Origin: Cyclobacteriaceae bacterium | GTDB lineage: Bacteria > Bacteroidota > Bacteroidia > Cytophagales > Cyclobacteriaceae | Assembly (NCBI GenBank): GCA_016787725.1 | Contig: JAEUTZ010000004.1 | Span: forward strand, 1 to 64,000 | DNA: 64,000 nt | Direction of reading: 5' to 3' | Shown here: positions 23,694 to 32,758 of the stretch, one piece after another | How positions within the stretch are numbered: the first letter of the stretch is position 1 | Layout: each line of letters starts with the position of its first letter | Notes under the pieces: generated by a model | The model's database searches: none | Seen by the model: only the letters and a program-made list of their open reading frames with translations | What the model was told of the DNA's origin: nothing | Made by a program: the position numbers and the translations under genes

Positions 23694-23714
23694 AATTATA
23701 TAAACTTGGTTGTT

Positions 23715-24395
23715 TTAAACGTAATTTAAAATTTCGTGAATGGTGCTGAGTTGCTTAAACCGGTCGTGATTGATTTCCGACTCTACGCGCTCGTGTGCCC
23801 AGGTAACATGGTAAGGAATATGAAATCCATATCCACCCAAATTTAAGACGGGTATAACATCGGATTTCAAGGAGTTACCCACCATGGCGAATTGATCCGG
23901 AGAGATGTCCAGATGCCGGATCAATTTTTTGAAGTCCGGTTCTTTTTTCTCGGACATAATTTCGATGTGGTGGAAGTAGTGTTCTAAGCCAGATTTTTTA
24001 AGTTTTCGTTCCTGGTCCAGCAAATCGCCTTTGGTGGCCATTACCAACCGATAGCGACTTTTTAGTTGTTGCAGCACGTGGTCAACTCCGTCAATGAGAT
24101 CTACAGGCTTTTGAAGAATTTCCTGCCCAAAGTCGATAATTTTTTCAATCGCTTCATTGGGAATCGATTTATCGGTTATCCGGATGGCCGTTTCAATCAT
24201 GGAGAGCATAAACGCTTTTATGCCATACCCATAGAGTTCAATATTTTTTATTTCCGTTTGCAACAGTTCACGGGCTACCGTGTGTTGCGGAAGGTAGTTT
24301 TCCAAAAGAACACAGAATTTCCGTTCAGCCTCCTGAAAGAACGCTTCGTTATGCCACAGCGTATCATCGGCATCAAAGGCAATTACTTTTAACAT
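23715..24395 (-). CDS. HAD-superfamily hydrolase
   Basis: This 226-residue protein has HAD motif I FDADDTLW (residues 6-13) with the nucleophile Asp. A helical cap follows, then LVMATKGD (motif II), KKEPDFKKL (motif III Lys) and FAMVGNSLKSDV (motif IV acidic residues). It is a phosphatase or related hydrolase of phosphoglycolate phosphatase type; the substrate cannot be told. It converges on the LytTR gene. Confidence 0.88.
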   Translation of the reverse strand: MLKVIAFDADDTLWHNEAFFQEAERKFCVLLENYLPQHTVARELLQTEIKNIELYGYGIKAFMLSMIETAIRITDKSIPNEAIEKIIDFGQEILQKPVDLIDGVDHVLQQLKSRYRLVMATKGDLLDQERKLKKSGLEHYFHHIEIMSEKKEPDFKKLIRHLDISPDQFAMVGNSLKSDVIPVLNLGGYGFHIPYHVTWAHERVESEINHDRFKQLSTIHEILNYV

Positions 24396-24457
24396 AGATT
24401 CAAGTTGCAGGATGAAACTACTAAATGACGACCGAAAATACTATCGGTGGTGCTGCT

Positions 24458-25552
24458 TCATTTCGTTACGTTGTATTCAATGGCCGTGCATGTAAATTCA
24501 CCATAGGTAAGTGCCCCATCAGGCAAATGCCAGACGGCTTCTCCGAAACCGGGTACTTTGCGTCCATCTACATCAATATAATTTTTAACGGGTGTCGAGA
24601 ACCGAATTTGTTTGCGATCTGAATTGCTCAGAATCCGATACCGATCTTCCGAGACAAAGTTAGTAAGTTCACCGTTTTCGTTGAACTGCAACGTTGCAGC
24701 AACGTTGATACCCTCTTGTTGAAAGACGGCTTTAACCTGGAGCCTGTCGATCGTTTCCCAATGAATTCTTTTATCGATTAATGCGGCTGGTGCATAAAGG
24801 CATAGGTCGTTAAGCCAGGTTACTGTTTCCGCCACATTCATTTCCATACCAGCTTGATATTGAACCGTAAACACCGAGAGCAATCGAATATCCATAGTAG
24901 CCAAGCCATTCTTGTAAGCGTGATACCCCGTGACCGGAAGACCTTTCATCTTGGCTTTCATAAAGAAGAGACGCGAGGGGTTTTCAATGAAATTGTATTG
25001 TTCGGTTGTAAAGGGCATCCATGCAGATTTTCCGTCACTGCGGATTCGGCCTTCAAACTTAATTTTGAAGTTGGAGAGGACGGGCTTGTTAAGGGCGCCT
25101 GAGTAGATAAGGTACCGTTGCACAGGTTCCGGTAGGTGTGAAATACGTTCGATCGTGAGCAGGGTTTCTTTATGGTTATTCGGATTTAAACTCTCAGTAA
25201 CATCTCTTTTGAATTTCGTTTCGAAGTTCCATTCAAAGAAGGCGGGCATTGCGACAAGAAGGATCATCAGATTTGGAATCGTGCCGAATTTGGCGTCCTT
25301 CCAGTAAAGAAAAATTAATAGTTGTGAAAGTAAGGCGCCTGCAAGAGCGATGCCCCACCACCCCTCCTTTTTAAAAACGATAGTCGCTGAGGCAATGATC
25401 ATCAGGAGCGCTGTCACAAGCCAGATGGTTCCCACCGGTTTGGAAATCTCCCGGGGAAGTTGATTAATTTGGCTGATTCCAAAAGCCTTGATAAAACCCA
25501 GGAGATGAATTAAGCCATGGACAAGCATCAGAAGACCAATCAAATATCTCAT
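24458..25552 (-). CDS. Membrane-anchored DUF6544-like protein
   Basis: The start at 25552 gives MRYLIGLLMLVHGLIHLLGF; the ORF upstream of it lacks membrane character. Residues 1-110 hold about four transmembrane helices. The C-terminal part has the block LPEPVQRYLIYSGALNKP, then WMPFTTEQYNF, which I know from a DUF6544-type family (LolA/YlaN-like fold suspected). Function unknown. It has its own transcript on the minus strand, divergent from the LytTR membrane gene at 25655. Confidence 0.7.
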   Translation of the reverse strand: MRYLIGLLMLVHGLIHLLGFIKAFGISQINQLPREISKPVGTIWLVTALLMIIASATIVFKKEGWWGIALAGALLSQLLIFLYWKDAKFGTIPNLMILLVAMPAFFEWNFETKFKRDVTESLNPNNHKETLLTIERISHLPEPVQRYLIYSGALNKPVLSNFKIKFEGRIRSDGKSAWMPFTTEQYNFIENPSRLFFMKAKMKGLPVTGYHAYKNGLATMDIRLLSVFTVQYQAGMEMNVAETVTWLNDLCLYAPAALIDKRIHWETIDRLQVKAVFQQEGINVAATLQFNENGELTNFVSEDRYRILSNSDRKQIRFSTPVKNYIDVDGRKVPGFGEAVWHLPDGALTYGEFTCTAIEYNVTK

Positions 25553-25654
25553 GTTTAACGGATACGGTCTAGCATGCCAAAATTGAAAAAATATTTCCTT
25601 GGGTTTTATGATATCGACCAATGGAATTACTGATTTTTATCACCTGTATATCAG

Positions 25655-26530
25655 ATGAAAATTAACTATCAGGATAAATTGCTTCGCATCATTGGCTACC
25701 CGGTGTTGGGTTTTATCGTTCGCCATTTCGGGGAATATGAGTCTGTTGGTTCGCTGATGAAGCAACCTTTATACTATGGCGATCTGGCGTGGAATACCTT
25801 ATTGGTAGCGCTAAGTTGGGAAGCCAACAGGCGTTTGATTGTTTATCTGGATCAACATTACTCCTGGGTCAATCAGCGATTTCAACGATTTGTTATTCAG
25901 GCATCGACCTCCTTTGTGATTACGGTACCGCTGGTAGCTTCCATGATTTATTTATGGAATGAGATCCTGATCAAGCGACCCGGCAATTTTGAAACAGGCT
26001 ATTTATTGGTGTATGATTTTCCACTCACAATCGTATTTACCGTGCTAGTACATATGATTTACACGGGTATGTACTTTCATCAATATTATTCCCAAACCAT
26101 CGAGAGACTTGAAAACAGAGTGCGTGAGTTAGAGACATCGGTAGCCGGGGTAAAAAGCTCTTCCGATCTGATAAAGCCTTCCGGATATCGCGATTTGTTG
26201 ATAGTAAATTACGGAACCGCATCTGTGCCCGTACAAACGAACGACATCGCTTTTATTCATAAGCAAAATGAAATCAGTTTCATCAAAACATTTGACGGTA
26301 AGGAGTACACCTCTTCGTCCTCATTGGAGAACCTGGAAGATTTACTGGATCCCATTGCATTCTTTCGAATCAACAGACAGATGTTAAGTAACGTTAAGGC
26401 GATTCGGCAATTTAAAGCAGACACTGCGGGCAAATTAGTGTTAGAAATTCAACCTTCCTTCCATGAAGAAGTAACAGTAAGCAAAAGGAAGGCGGTTGAA
26501 TTTAAGGCCTGGATAGGAAAGAAAATTTGA
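25655..26530 (+). CDS. Membrane-bound LytTR transcription regulator
   Basis: This 291-residue protein has four hydrophobic segments in the first 150 residues and a short coiled linker (RLENRVRELETS). A C-terminal LytTR domain follows (about 190-290: IAFIHKQNEISFIKTFDGKEY, FFRINRQMLSNVKAI). No receiver domain is present, so the membrane part is the likely sensor. This one-component LytTR design is common in Bacteroidota. It stands alone and ends at a strong hairpin. Confidence 0.88.
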   Translation: MKINYQDKLLRIIGYPVLGFIVRHFGEYESVGSLMKQPLYYGDLAWNTLLVALSWEANRRLIVYLDQHYSWVNQRFQRFVIQASTSFVITVPLVASMIYLWNEILIKRPGNFETGYLLVYDFPLTIVFTVLVHMIYTGMYFHQYYSQTIERLENRVRELETSVAGVKSSSDLIKPSGYRDLLIVNYGTASVPVQTNDIAFIHKQNEISFIKTFDGKEYTSSSSLENLEDLLDPIAFFRINRQMLSNVKAIRQFKADTAGKLVLEIQPSFHEEVTVSKRKAVEFKAWIGKKI

Positions 26531-26533
26531 AAA

Positions 26534-26566
26534 CCTGATCTGTGCTGGTCACGGGCACAGATCAGG
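26534..26566. terminator. Terminator hairpin between converging genes
   Basis: A perfect 12-base inverted repeat CCTGATCTGTGC / GCACAGATCAGG with a 9-base loop lies between the LytTR gene and the converging hydrolase gene. It has no long T-run, but strength and position support termination. Confidence 0.65.
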
Positions 26567-26572
26567 AAGTAC

Positions 26573-27712
26573 TTATTTCATAAGCGAATCCAGCCAACTC
26601 TTATCCGAACCATTTCCGTTGTTTTTGTACAGCACAGAAATGCCTCCAGTATCTTCATAGTATAATACATTCGCTTCAATGCCCACCAATCCACCGTTGT
26701 GGCCATACGCAATTCCGGCATCCGTACGCCAGATTTCCAAACCCAATCCATATTCGCAGTAAGGTGTATTGCATGTCGGCAACTGAATCTTTTTCATTTC
26801 CTCAAGGGTGGCCAGCGTAACCAACTCTCCATGAAATAGCCCGTTCATAAATCGATACAAATCTTCGGCTGTACTAATGAGACCTCCATCCGCTTCGCCA
26901 TCGCCTTCCGCTTTATCCCACAGTGTCACATCCATCAGAATCCCATTGTTATACAGATCGGCATATCCACGGGTTACGTTGCGATCATCCCTTTTTTCGA
27001 TGTACGTACGGGCCAACCCAAGGGGGGTTAGGATGATCTCCTCCATGAGCATTTGCAGTGTTTTATTGGTTGTACGCTCAGCAATCTTACCCAACAGCCA
27101 GTAGTTTGTGTTACTATACGAATAACTTGTTCCCGGAGTAAAGTGAAGAGCTTTTCCGTAGACATAGGTTTCAAGGGTTTCATCAAGCGTCATAGCATAC
27201 ATGTCGGTTGGGTTATTTATGATGTCGGCCTGGTATCGTAAACTTTCGTTGGGTGGATCGATAATTCCACTTAAATGCCCCAACAGGTGCCGGATCGTGA
27301 TCTGATCTGCCTCTGGAATTTTCCCGTTTACAGTCGGGAGAATGTTCGCCAGTTTGTCTTCCAGCGTGAACTTGCCCTGCTCTATTAGTTTCATAATAAC
27401 CACGGCTGTAAACATTTTTGTAACACTGCCGGTGCGAAACTGACTATTGGTATTCATGGATGTATTATGGGCCAGGTTTGATTTTCCTACCGCTCCGATC
27501 CAGAGCTCTTCACCGGGTCGGTGAATCAGCAGCACGCTGCCGGGCGAATTGGTTGCATTCCGATAGTCACGAAGTGCAGTTTCGTATAGCTGGTTTTTAG
27601 GATGAGTTTCGTAACTTATATCCTCCTGCATCGGAGGCACCGGAACGATTACTTCGTTGGAGCAGGCTACTGCAAGGAGTAAGCTGAAGATGAGAATGAT
27701 TCTGGGTTTCAT
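26573..27712 (-). CDS. Beta-lactamase-fold serine hydrolase lipoprotein (class C family)
   Basis: This 379-residue protein has a lipoprotein signal (MKPRIILIFSLLLAVACSNE, lipobox AVAC). The class C/DD-peptidase catalytic motifs are SVTK (S-x-x-K, about residue 93), YSYSNTNYWLLG (Y-x-N) and GHNGGLVG (replacing KTG). Members hydrolyse D-Ala peptides or esters; true beta-lactamase activity is not implied. Anchored in the periplasm or at the outer membrane. It follows the barrel gene at 27719 by 6 bases, sharing its transcript. Confidence 0.85.
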   Translation of the reverse strand: MKPRIILIFSLLLAVACSNEVIVPVPPMQEDISYETHPKNQLYETALRDYRNATNSPGSVLLIHRPGEELWIGAVGKSNLAHNTSMNTNSQFRTGSVTKMFTAVVIMKLIEQGKFTLEDKLANILPTVNGKIPEADQITIRHLLGHLSGIIDPPNESLRYQADIINNPTDMYAMTLDETLETYVYGKALHFTPGTSYSYSNTNYWLLGKIAERTTNKTLQMLMEEIILTPLGLARTYIEKRDDRNVTRGYADLYNNGILMDVTLWDKAEGDGEADGGLISTAEDLYRFMNGLFHGELVTLATLEEMKKIQLPTCNTPYCEYGLGLEIWRTDAGIAYGHNGGLVGIEANVLYYEDTGGISVLYKNNGNGSDKSWLDSLMK

Positions 27713-27718
27713 TTGATT

Positions 27719-28297
27719 TTATTTTAAGTTAAATCGAGTACCAACATGAAGCGCTTTATGAGGCAGAACAGGTACACCTTTGTATCCAAAAGGCATTTCA
27801 CCAAAAAGTTCATACCGACTGAATACAGAAAGCGTTTTGAATTTATAACCCGCACCTAATCCCAGGGTTGGCATGATCCTGCCAAACGTACTTCCGATCG
27901 GTTGATAGTCATTCCCTGTTTTTTTATAGCGAGGTAGAGCAGAATCAATCAACAGGTATCCGAGGCCAGCAGTCAGATCAACAAAGGTGTTGTTAAAAAA
28001 CCTTCGATAACCAAACTCCGAAGTGATGTAGAATCCATTTTGTAAATCCTTGTGATAGTAATAGCCCAGATTAACGGTTTGCAGCAAATGCCTGTTTTCA
28101 GTTCGTGAATAGTAAAGTTCAGTTCCGATGCGTATACCCAGATTGGGATGTTTGAAAAAGTTACGAAAGTTGGGCATGCTTACGGATTCTGAAAATACCG
28201 TAATCGTAAGGGGAAGCTTGCCGGGTTTTGCAGGATCCTGAGCCTGGGCAAGCACCCCAAGGCTAAGAGCAATGGTTACTAGAAATATAGTTTTCAT
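27719..28297 (-). CDS. Outer-membrane beta-barrel-like protein
   Basis: This 192-residue protein has a signal peptide (MKTIFLVTIALSLGVLAQAQ). Strands of outer-membrane type follow (IGTELYYSRTENRHLLQTVN, FGYRRFFNNTFVDLTAGLGY) and a final LHVGTRFNLK strand. It is upstream of the serine hydrolase in one operon. Its function is unknown. A weak hairpin TCAGCC/GGCTGA lies in its leader at 28310-28329. Confidence 0.65.
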   Translation of the reverse strand: MKTIFLVTIALSLGVLAQAQDPAKPGKLPLTITVFSESVSMPNFRNFFKHPNLGIRIGTELYYSRTENRHLLQTVNLGYYYHKDLQNGFYITSEFGYRRFFNNTFVDLTAGLGYLLIDSALPRYKKTGNDYQPIGSTFGRIMPTLGLGAGYKFKTLSVFSRYELFGEMPFGYKGVPVLPHKALHVGTRFNLK

Positions 28298-28576
28298 ACA
28301 TTTTTGGTTTCAGCCACTTGAACGGCTGAGGTCGGGTTGGAGATAGGTGCAAAACCCCCGAGATGCCTAAAGAAATTGCCCATTTGACCATTTTCCACTG
28401 GTGAAGGAGCCAAAATTCAAGGCGAAATGATGGTGCGACTTTCCTGTTCTAAGGACCCAAAAAATTCTATACAATAGTATCTGCAATAATGAAACCTGCG
28501 GCAGTCACTTTTCGTGAAAGCATCGATTCACAGTAGACCGGGTTTCTTCGTTGTGAACAATTTTAAAATATGTAAA

Positions 28577-29368
28577 ATGAAAATCATTTTTTTATTCCTT
28601 CTTTTAATCACCAACCTTGGACTCTCTCAATCCATCAAATTATCGCTGGATGGCACCGAATGGTCTGACGCGGTTGAATACCCGGTACAAGGAAGACAAG
28701 GGATTCTTATTAACCAGAAACTTTCTTTTGGTGAGTATCATACCTTGTTGGTTGACCGGTCTTGGACAAAGGGCTCCTCTTCCATGATGGGATTATCGCA
28801 AGGCCTTCCAACCGATCAGGACTTTAAGAAGATCATTACCAGCGAGAAGGTTAAGAAAAATCAAACCCTCTACTTTGCCCTGGCAGACAGTCTTGGAAAT
28901 CAGGCCCGGGCTTATTGCATCACGAATTTTAAATCAAAAGATTTTACGATTGGCGATAACCCCAACAGCGTCATTAATCTTTTTGGTGATATTCTGGGCA
29001 TTGGCGATGAGTCGTCCAGTACTTTTTATGCAATGATTTACGATGCGCAAGCCACCAACCGCTGGGAACTATTGATTGACAATCAGGAAGCTCAACTAAA
29101 TCCCAAAGAGTACAAGGGGTATTTGAGTAAAAGTAAAGACGAGTTCTACACCATTAAGCCGCTATCGAAAGTGATCAGCAAGAAGGGGAAAGTTGGCACC
29201 ATGCCTTTTGGTTCTGCAGGATTTGAAATTCGTAATAGCAATGGAGTAGCCATCGCAGCCGTATCGATGATTGACAAGGGAGTGGTTTATCTTACGAAGG
29301 TAAGTCCCGAAGAGAGAATCTTGCTATCCGGGGTTTGTGCCGCCTTGCTGCTGCAGGAACAGATTTGA
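28577..29368 (+). CDS. Secreted protein of unknown function
   Basis: The ATG at 28577 gives MKIIFLFLLLITNLGLSQ, a signal peptide; the 21 codons upstream in frame are not signal-like. The mature part (about 245 residues) opens with SIKLSLDGTEWSDAV. It has two short blocks rich in Ser and Gly, and ends LSGVCAALLLQEQI, a hydrophobic stretch. No domain I know. It ends at the first base of the converging GNAT gene's coding region, so the two transcripts overlap. The 279 bases upstream hold nothing else convincing. Confidence 0.65.
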   Translation: MKIIFLFLLLITNLGLSQSIKLSLDGTEWSDAVEYPVQGRQGILINQKLSFGEYHTLLVDRSWTKGSSSMMGLSQGLPTDQDFKKIITSEKVKKNQTLYFALADSLGNQARAYCITNFKSKDFTIGDNPNSVINLFGDILGIGDESSSTFYAMIYDAQATNRWELLIDNQEAQLNPKEYKGYLSKSKDEFYTIKPLSKVISKKGKVGTMPFGSAGFEIRNSNGVAIAAVSMIDKGVVYLTKVSPEERILLSGVCAALLLQEQI

Positions 29369-29875
29369 TTATAATTTTTTCTCCAGCACGACAAACTCCA
29401 GCTTCATTTTTGGCTGGCCAAAGCGCGGATCATTGAAGGCAAAGGGTTTCGTTTCTCCGGTAAGTTGATATCCATGCCGGAGATACCAGTCGATTAATTC
29501 TTTCCGAACCGAGATTACCGTCATGTAAATTACATGGCAGTTCTGTTTTCTGGCTTCCTGCTCGGCAGCCATCAAGAGTTCTTTACCAATTCCTTTACCC
29601 TGCAGGTTGGGTTTAACGGTCAGCATGCCCAGGTACAATTTTCCATGTTGATTCCGGAGTTCAACACAGCCCAGAATTTCCTGTCCATCCACATACTTTA
29701 ATAAAACTGTTCCGGGCGTTTTTATCAGTTCGGCAATGGCAGAGGCATCCGTACGGGTTCCATCCAATAAGTCAGCCTCGGTTGTCCATCCTTGCCGGGA
29801 TGATTCGCCCCGGTAAGCTGAGTTAACCAGCTTGTCTAATGCGATAGCATCATTCGGGGTGGCTGCGGATATCAT
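29369..29875 (-). CDS. GNAT-family N-acetyltransferase
   Basis: This 168-residue protein follows the GNAT order: substrate-binding N-terminal helices, then LYLGMLTVKPNLQGKGIGKEL with the Q-x-x-G-x-G acetyl-CoA loop (about 89-95). VIYMTVISVRKELIDWYLRHGYQLTGE closes the fold. The substrate is unknown. It is a single gene with a structured region behind its start. Confidence 0.88.
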   Translation of the reverse strand: MISAATPNDAIALDKLVNSAYRGESSRQGWTTEADLLDGTRTDASAIAELIKTPGTVLLKYVDGQEILGCVELRNQHGKLYLGMLTVKPNLQGKGIGKELLMAAEQEARKQNCHVIYMTVISVRKELIDWYLRHGYQLTGETKPFAFNDPRFGQPKMKLEFVVLEKKL

Positions 29876-30260
29876 GCGTCAATTGAGTAAGGTCAATAGA
29901 ATTTGAATTAAAGCAATTTTGGAAAGTGTAGCAAGAGGAAATACGGATGAGTAACCGATGTTGGTTGTTCGCTTTTGGCTTGTTCATTGACAAAGCCAGG
30001 ACGGCTGACGGAATCTGCACACCGGCAAGCATTCCTGTCATGTGCGGAAAGGGAATGCAACTGCGGTGGCCACAAGGGCGAGCGTACTTTCGCGCCACCC
30101 TTTCTTTCTCAGATTTGCAAAAGTCTGCTCTCCACTCGCGATTCCAATGCAATAAAAGGCGCCCCCATCAGTTCGCAAGTGAATCGAAAAATAAAAGAGT
30201 CAGCGGGCGAACCAATCAAGTTGTCTTCAAATCCTTTACCTTTAAACTGAAATTCTACCT
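29876..30260. other. 385-base region without a gene, containing GC-rich hairpins
   Basis: Open frames here look non-protein-like. The stretch 30000-30110 is visibly richer in GC than its flanks and holds two inverted repeats. One pairs accggcaagcattcc (30021-30035) with ggaatgcaactgcggt (30052-30067), about 13 pairs with small interruptions. The other pairs GGTGGC (30065-30070) with GCCACC (30094-30099) and overlaps the first, so the two folds may compete. It could be a structured RNA, a dispersed repeat or a relic. No T-run follows. Confidence 0.4.
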
Positions 30261-31502
30261 ATGAAATCTGTATTCTTAATTGCCTTGCTGGCGATGATTT
30301 CCTGTGCCGATCAGCAATCCGAGCTCCGGGTGTGGCAAAGCATTGAGCAAACCCTGCAGACGCAACTGATTACCATTCAGGACGGAGACACCCTCGACCT
30401 CCCGGAAGGAAATTTTATGTTTACCAAAAGCCTGGCCATGGACGGTAAGTCAAATGTGGTCATACGGGGAAAAGGTATGGATAAAACCATTTTATCATTT
30501 AAAAACCAGACCGAAGGCGCCCAGGGATTGCTGATAACCAATGGAAATAATATTTCGCTCGTGGATTTTTCGATTGAAGATGCGATTGGGGATAACTTAA
30601 AAGTGAGCGAAGTGCGTGGCATTACCCTAAAGCGCATTCGGTCGGTTTGGGCGGATGGGCCAAAAACGGAGAATGGAGCCTATGCGCTCTACCCGGTGTT
30701 GTGTAAACAAGTACTTATTGACGAATGCATTGCCATGGGGTCTGCGGATGCCGGGATCTATGTTGGTCAGTCTGATTCAGTCATCATTCGCAACAGCAAG
30801 GCCTACTGGAATGTGGCCGGGATTGAAAGTGAAAATTCTCGTTGGGTGGAAATTTATGGCAACGAAGCCTATGAAAACACAGGTGGCATTCTGGTTTTTG
30901 ATCTTCCGGGGCTTACCCAGTACGGCCACACCACCAAAGTTTACAATAATAGAGTCCACGATAACAACCATGAAAATTTTGCAGCCAAAGGAAACATTGT
31001 GGCTAGTATTCCACCTGGTACAGGCTTAATGATACTTGCCACTCACGATCTGGAGCTTACGAAAAATGAAATCACCGATAATAAAACAATTGGCGTTGGA
31101 ATTATTAGTTATGAATTGGTGGCGGCTTTAAATGAAGGCGAGGTTGAGCAGGAGAGCTCGATTGGCGGAGTACAGACGGTGGATAATAATTTTCGTACGG
31201 ATACCTTGTACAACCCGTTTCCGTATCAGATTTATATTCATGAAAATAAATTTGAAAACAGTCATTGGTTCCCGGCCCTGGGTCACGATATCGGCAAATT
31301 ATTTTTCATGAAATCCTTTATGAACCCGCCCGATATTGCCTATGATGGCATTGAGGACCCGAAGCGGGCCGATCGTGGGCTTTGTGTTCAGGAGGGGGAC
31401 AAGGTGAATGTAATCAACCTGGACGCGGCCAATGATTTTAAGAGCCTGAAGAAAGACGCCCGTCAGTTTGATTGCGCAGGAGTGAAAATCAGCAAGCGAT
31501 GA
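30261..31502 (+). CDS. Parallel beta-helix repeat lipoprotein
   Basis: This 413-residue lipoprotein (MKSVFLIALLAMISCADQ, lipobox MISC) has a right-handed parallel beta-helix. Repeated rungs such as IRNSKAYWNVAGIESENSRW, IYGNEAYENTGGILVFD and VYNNRVHDNNHENF span about residues 80-300. It corresponds to the conserved beta-helix family found next to SO2930-type diheme cytochromes. The start of the cytochrome gene overlaps its stop (ATGA), indicating coupled translation. It is probably periplasmic or surface-exposed; the substrate or partner is not known. Confidence 0.82.
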   Translation: MKSVFLIALLAMISCADQQSELRVWQSIEQTLQTQLITIQDGDTLDLPEGNFMFTKSLAMDGKSNVVIRGKGMDKTILSFKNQTEGAQGLLITNGNNISLVDFSIEDAIGDNLKVSEVRGITLKRIRSVWADGPKTENGAYALYPVLCKQVLIDECIAMGSADAGIYVGQSDSVIIRNSKAYWNVAGIESENSRWVEIYGNEAYENTGGILVFDLPGLTQYGHTTKVYNNRVHDNNHENFAAKGNIVASIPPGTGLMILATHDLELTKNEITDNKTIGVGIISYELVAALNEGEVEQESSIGGVQTVDNNFRTDTLYNPFPYQIYIHENKFENSHWFPALGHDIGKLFFMKSFMNPPDIAYDGIEDPKRADRGLCVQEGDKVNVINLDAANDFKSLKKDARQFDCAGVKISKR

Positions 31503-32581
31503 AGGCTTTTTGGAGTTGTGTTTTGGGGATTTTGCTTTTTAGTTGTGAACCCCGGAAACAGGAAATCGTAGTGTTGCCCGAGCAGGAAGTAGCGGTTGAT
31601 TTATCCCATGTTGGCAAGCAGAAACTTTCTGAATATGGATTTTTTGTTGGCCCATTGAAGGAATTGCAACCAGCCAGTGACGTAATTCCATACACCCTTA
31701 ATGCTGCTTTGTTTACCGATTATGCATTTAAGCTTCGGTTCGCAAAAATCCCTACTGGAACAAAAGCAAAATTTAGTGTTGACGATGTTATGGAATTTCC
31801 GGAGGGAACAATTCTGATCAAAAACTTTTACTATCCCGCGGATTTTCGGAAGCCCACCGCAGAAATGCGCATTCTCGAAACCCGCCTTTTAATCAATGAG
31901 GCCGGCACCTGGAAGGCATTACCGTACATTTGGAATGAAGACCAGACAGAAGCCTATATAAATGTGGCTGGAAAAAATTTGGATGTCTCATGGATACATA
32001 CTGACGGAGCGGCACGACAGATTAAGTATTCTGTTCCGAATATGAATCAGTGTAAGGGCTGTCACTTACGGGGTGACAAAGTAATGCCCATTGGGCCAAC
32101 AGCGCGGCAGTTAAACGGAGTCTACTCATATCCTACAGGTGAGAAAAATCAATTAATTCATTGGCAACAAGTTGGAGTGTTGGAAGCTCTTCCGGATTTG
32201 AAGGAGGTTTCCAGACTGGCTTCGTATGAGGATCCAACCGTTTCCATCAGCGACCGTGCCCGGGCGTGGTTGGAAATCAACTGTGCGCATTGTCATCGGG
32301 CGGATGGCCCTGCAAAAAACAGCGGATTGTATTTATTGGCGAGTGAAAATGACCCTGGTCGACTGGGGGTGGGCAAAGCCCCTGTTGCAGCGGGGAAAGG
32401 TTCCGGGGGCTTGTTGTATAGTATTGTACCGGGAAAGCCGGATGAGTCTATTTTGCAATTCCGGATTGAATCAGTTCACCCTGGGATCATGATGCCCGAA
32501 TTGGGTAGGTCGATTACGCATGAGGAGGGTGTTGCGCTGGTCCGTCAGTGGATTATGGAATTGAAAACCGGGCAACCATGA
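31499..32581 (+). CDS. Diheme c-type cytochrome lipoprotein (SO2930-like)
   Basis: The ATG at 31499 gives MKAFWSCVLGILLFSCEP, a lipoprotein signal. Two CxxCH heme sites are visible: CKGCH (followed by LRGDKVMPIGPTARQLNG) about two thirds along, and CAHCH (in INCAHCHRADGPAKNSG). This pattern and the beta-helix partner match the SO2930 family of conserved diheme cytochromes. Maturation needs the Ccm system, whose genes lie just downstream on the other strand. Start and stop overlap neighbours by 4 bases, making a tight three-gene operon. The electron partner is unknown. Confidence 0.85.
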   Translation: MKAFWSCVLGILLFSCEPRKQEIVVLPEQEVAVDLSHVGKQKLSEYGFFVGPLKELQPASDVIPYTLNAALFTDYAFKLRFAKIPTGTKAKFSVDDVMEFPEGTILIKNFYYPADFRKPTAEMRILETRLLINEAGTWKALPYIWNEDQTEAYINVAGKNLDVSWIHTDGAARQIKYSVPNMNQCKGCHLRGDKVMPIGPTARQLNGVYSYPTGEKNQLIHWQQVGVLEALPDLKEVSRLASYEDPTVSISDRARAWLEINCAHCHRADGPAKNSGLYLLASENDPGRLGVGKAPVAAGKGSGGLLYSIVPGKPDESILQFRIESVHPGIMMPELGRSITHEEGVALVRQWIMELKTGQP

Positions 32582-32745
32582 AATCGGCTACCTTCGTTGG
32601 AGTTATTGCCTGTTTATTTGTGATAGTAGGATCTGTTTTGAAAATACTTCACATCCCTGGCAATAGTTATTTTATACCGGTTGGTGTTGCTTTATTCTTC
32701 TTTTATCTCGCAGTAAGGGCCGTTAGTACCAGAAAGAGGAATTGA
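32578..32745 (+). CDS. Small two-helix membrane protein, GldL-like
   Basis: The ATG at 32578 overlaps the cytochrome stop (ATGA) and gives 55 residues. Two transmembrane helices, GVIACLFVIVGSVLKI and YFIPVGVALFFFYLA, flank LHIPGN. The arrangement helix-K-I-x-H-x-P-G-helix resembles the N-terminus of the gliding-motor protein GldL and small proteins of that type. No motor domain follows. It is co-translated with the cytochrome and so may anchor it; inference. Confidence 0.65.
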   Translation: MKSATFVGVIACLFVIVGSVLKILHIPGNSYFIPVGVALFFFYLAVRAVSTRKRN

Positions 32746-32758
32746 AAAGCAAGTAGGG

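Noticed and set aside
29850-30264. Several 90-105-residue frames on both strands in the gene-free region
   Set aside because: Composition is rich in Arg, Cys and Ser with no domains; they follow from the GC-rich hairpin sequence.
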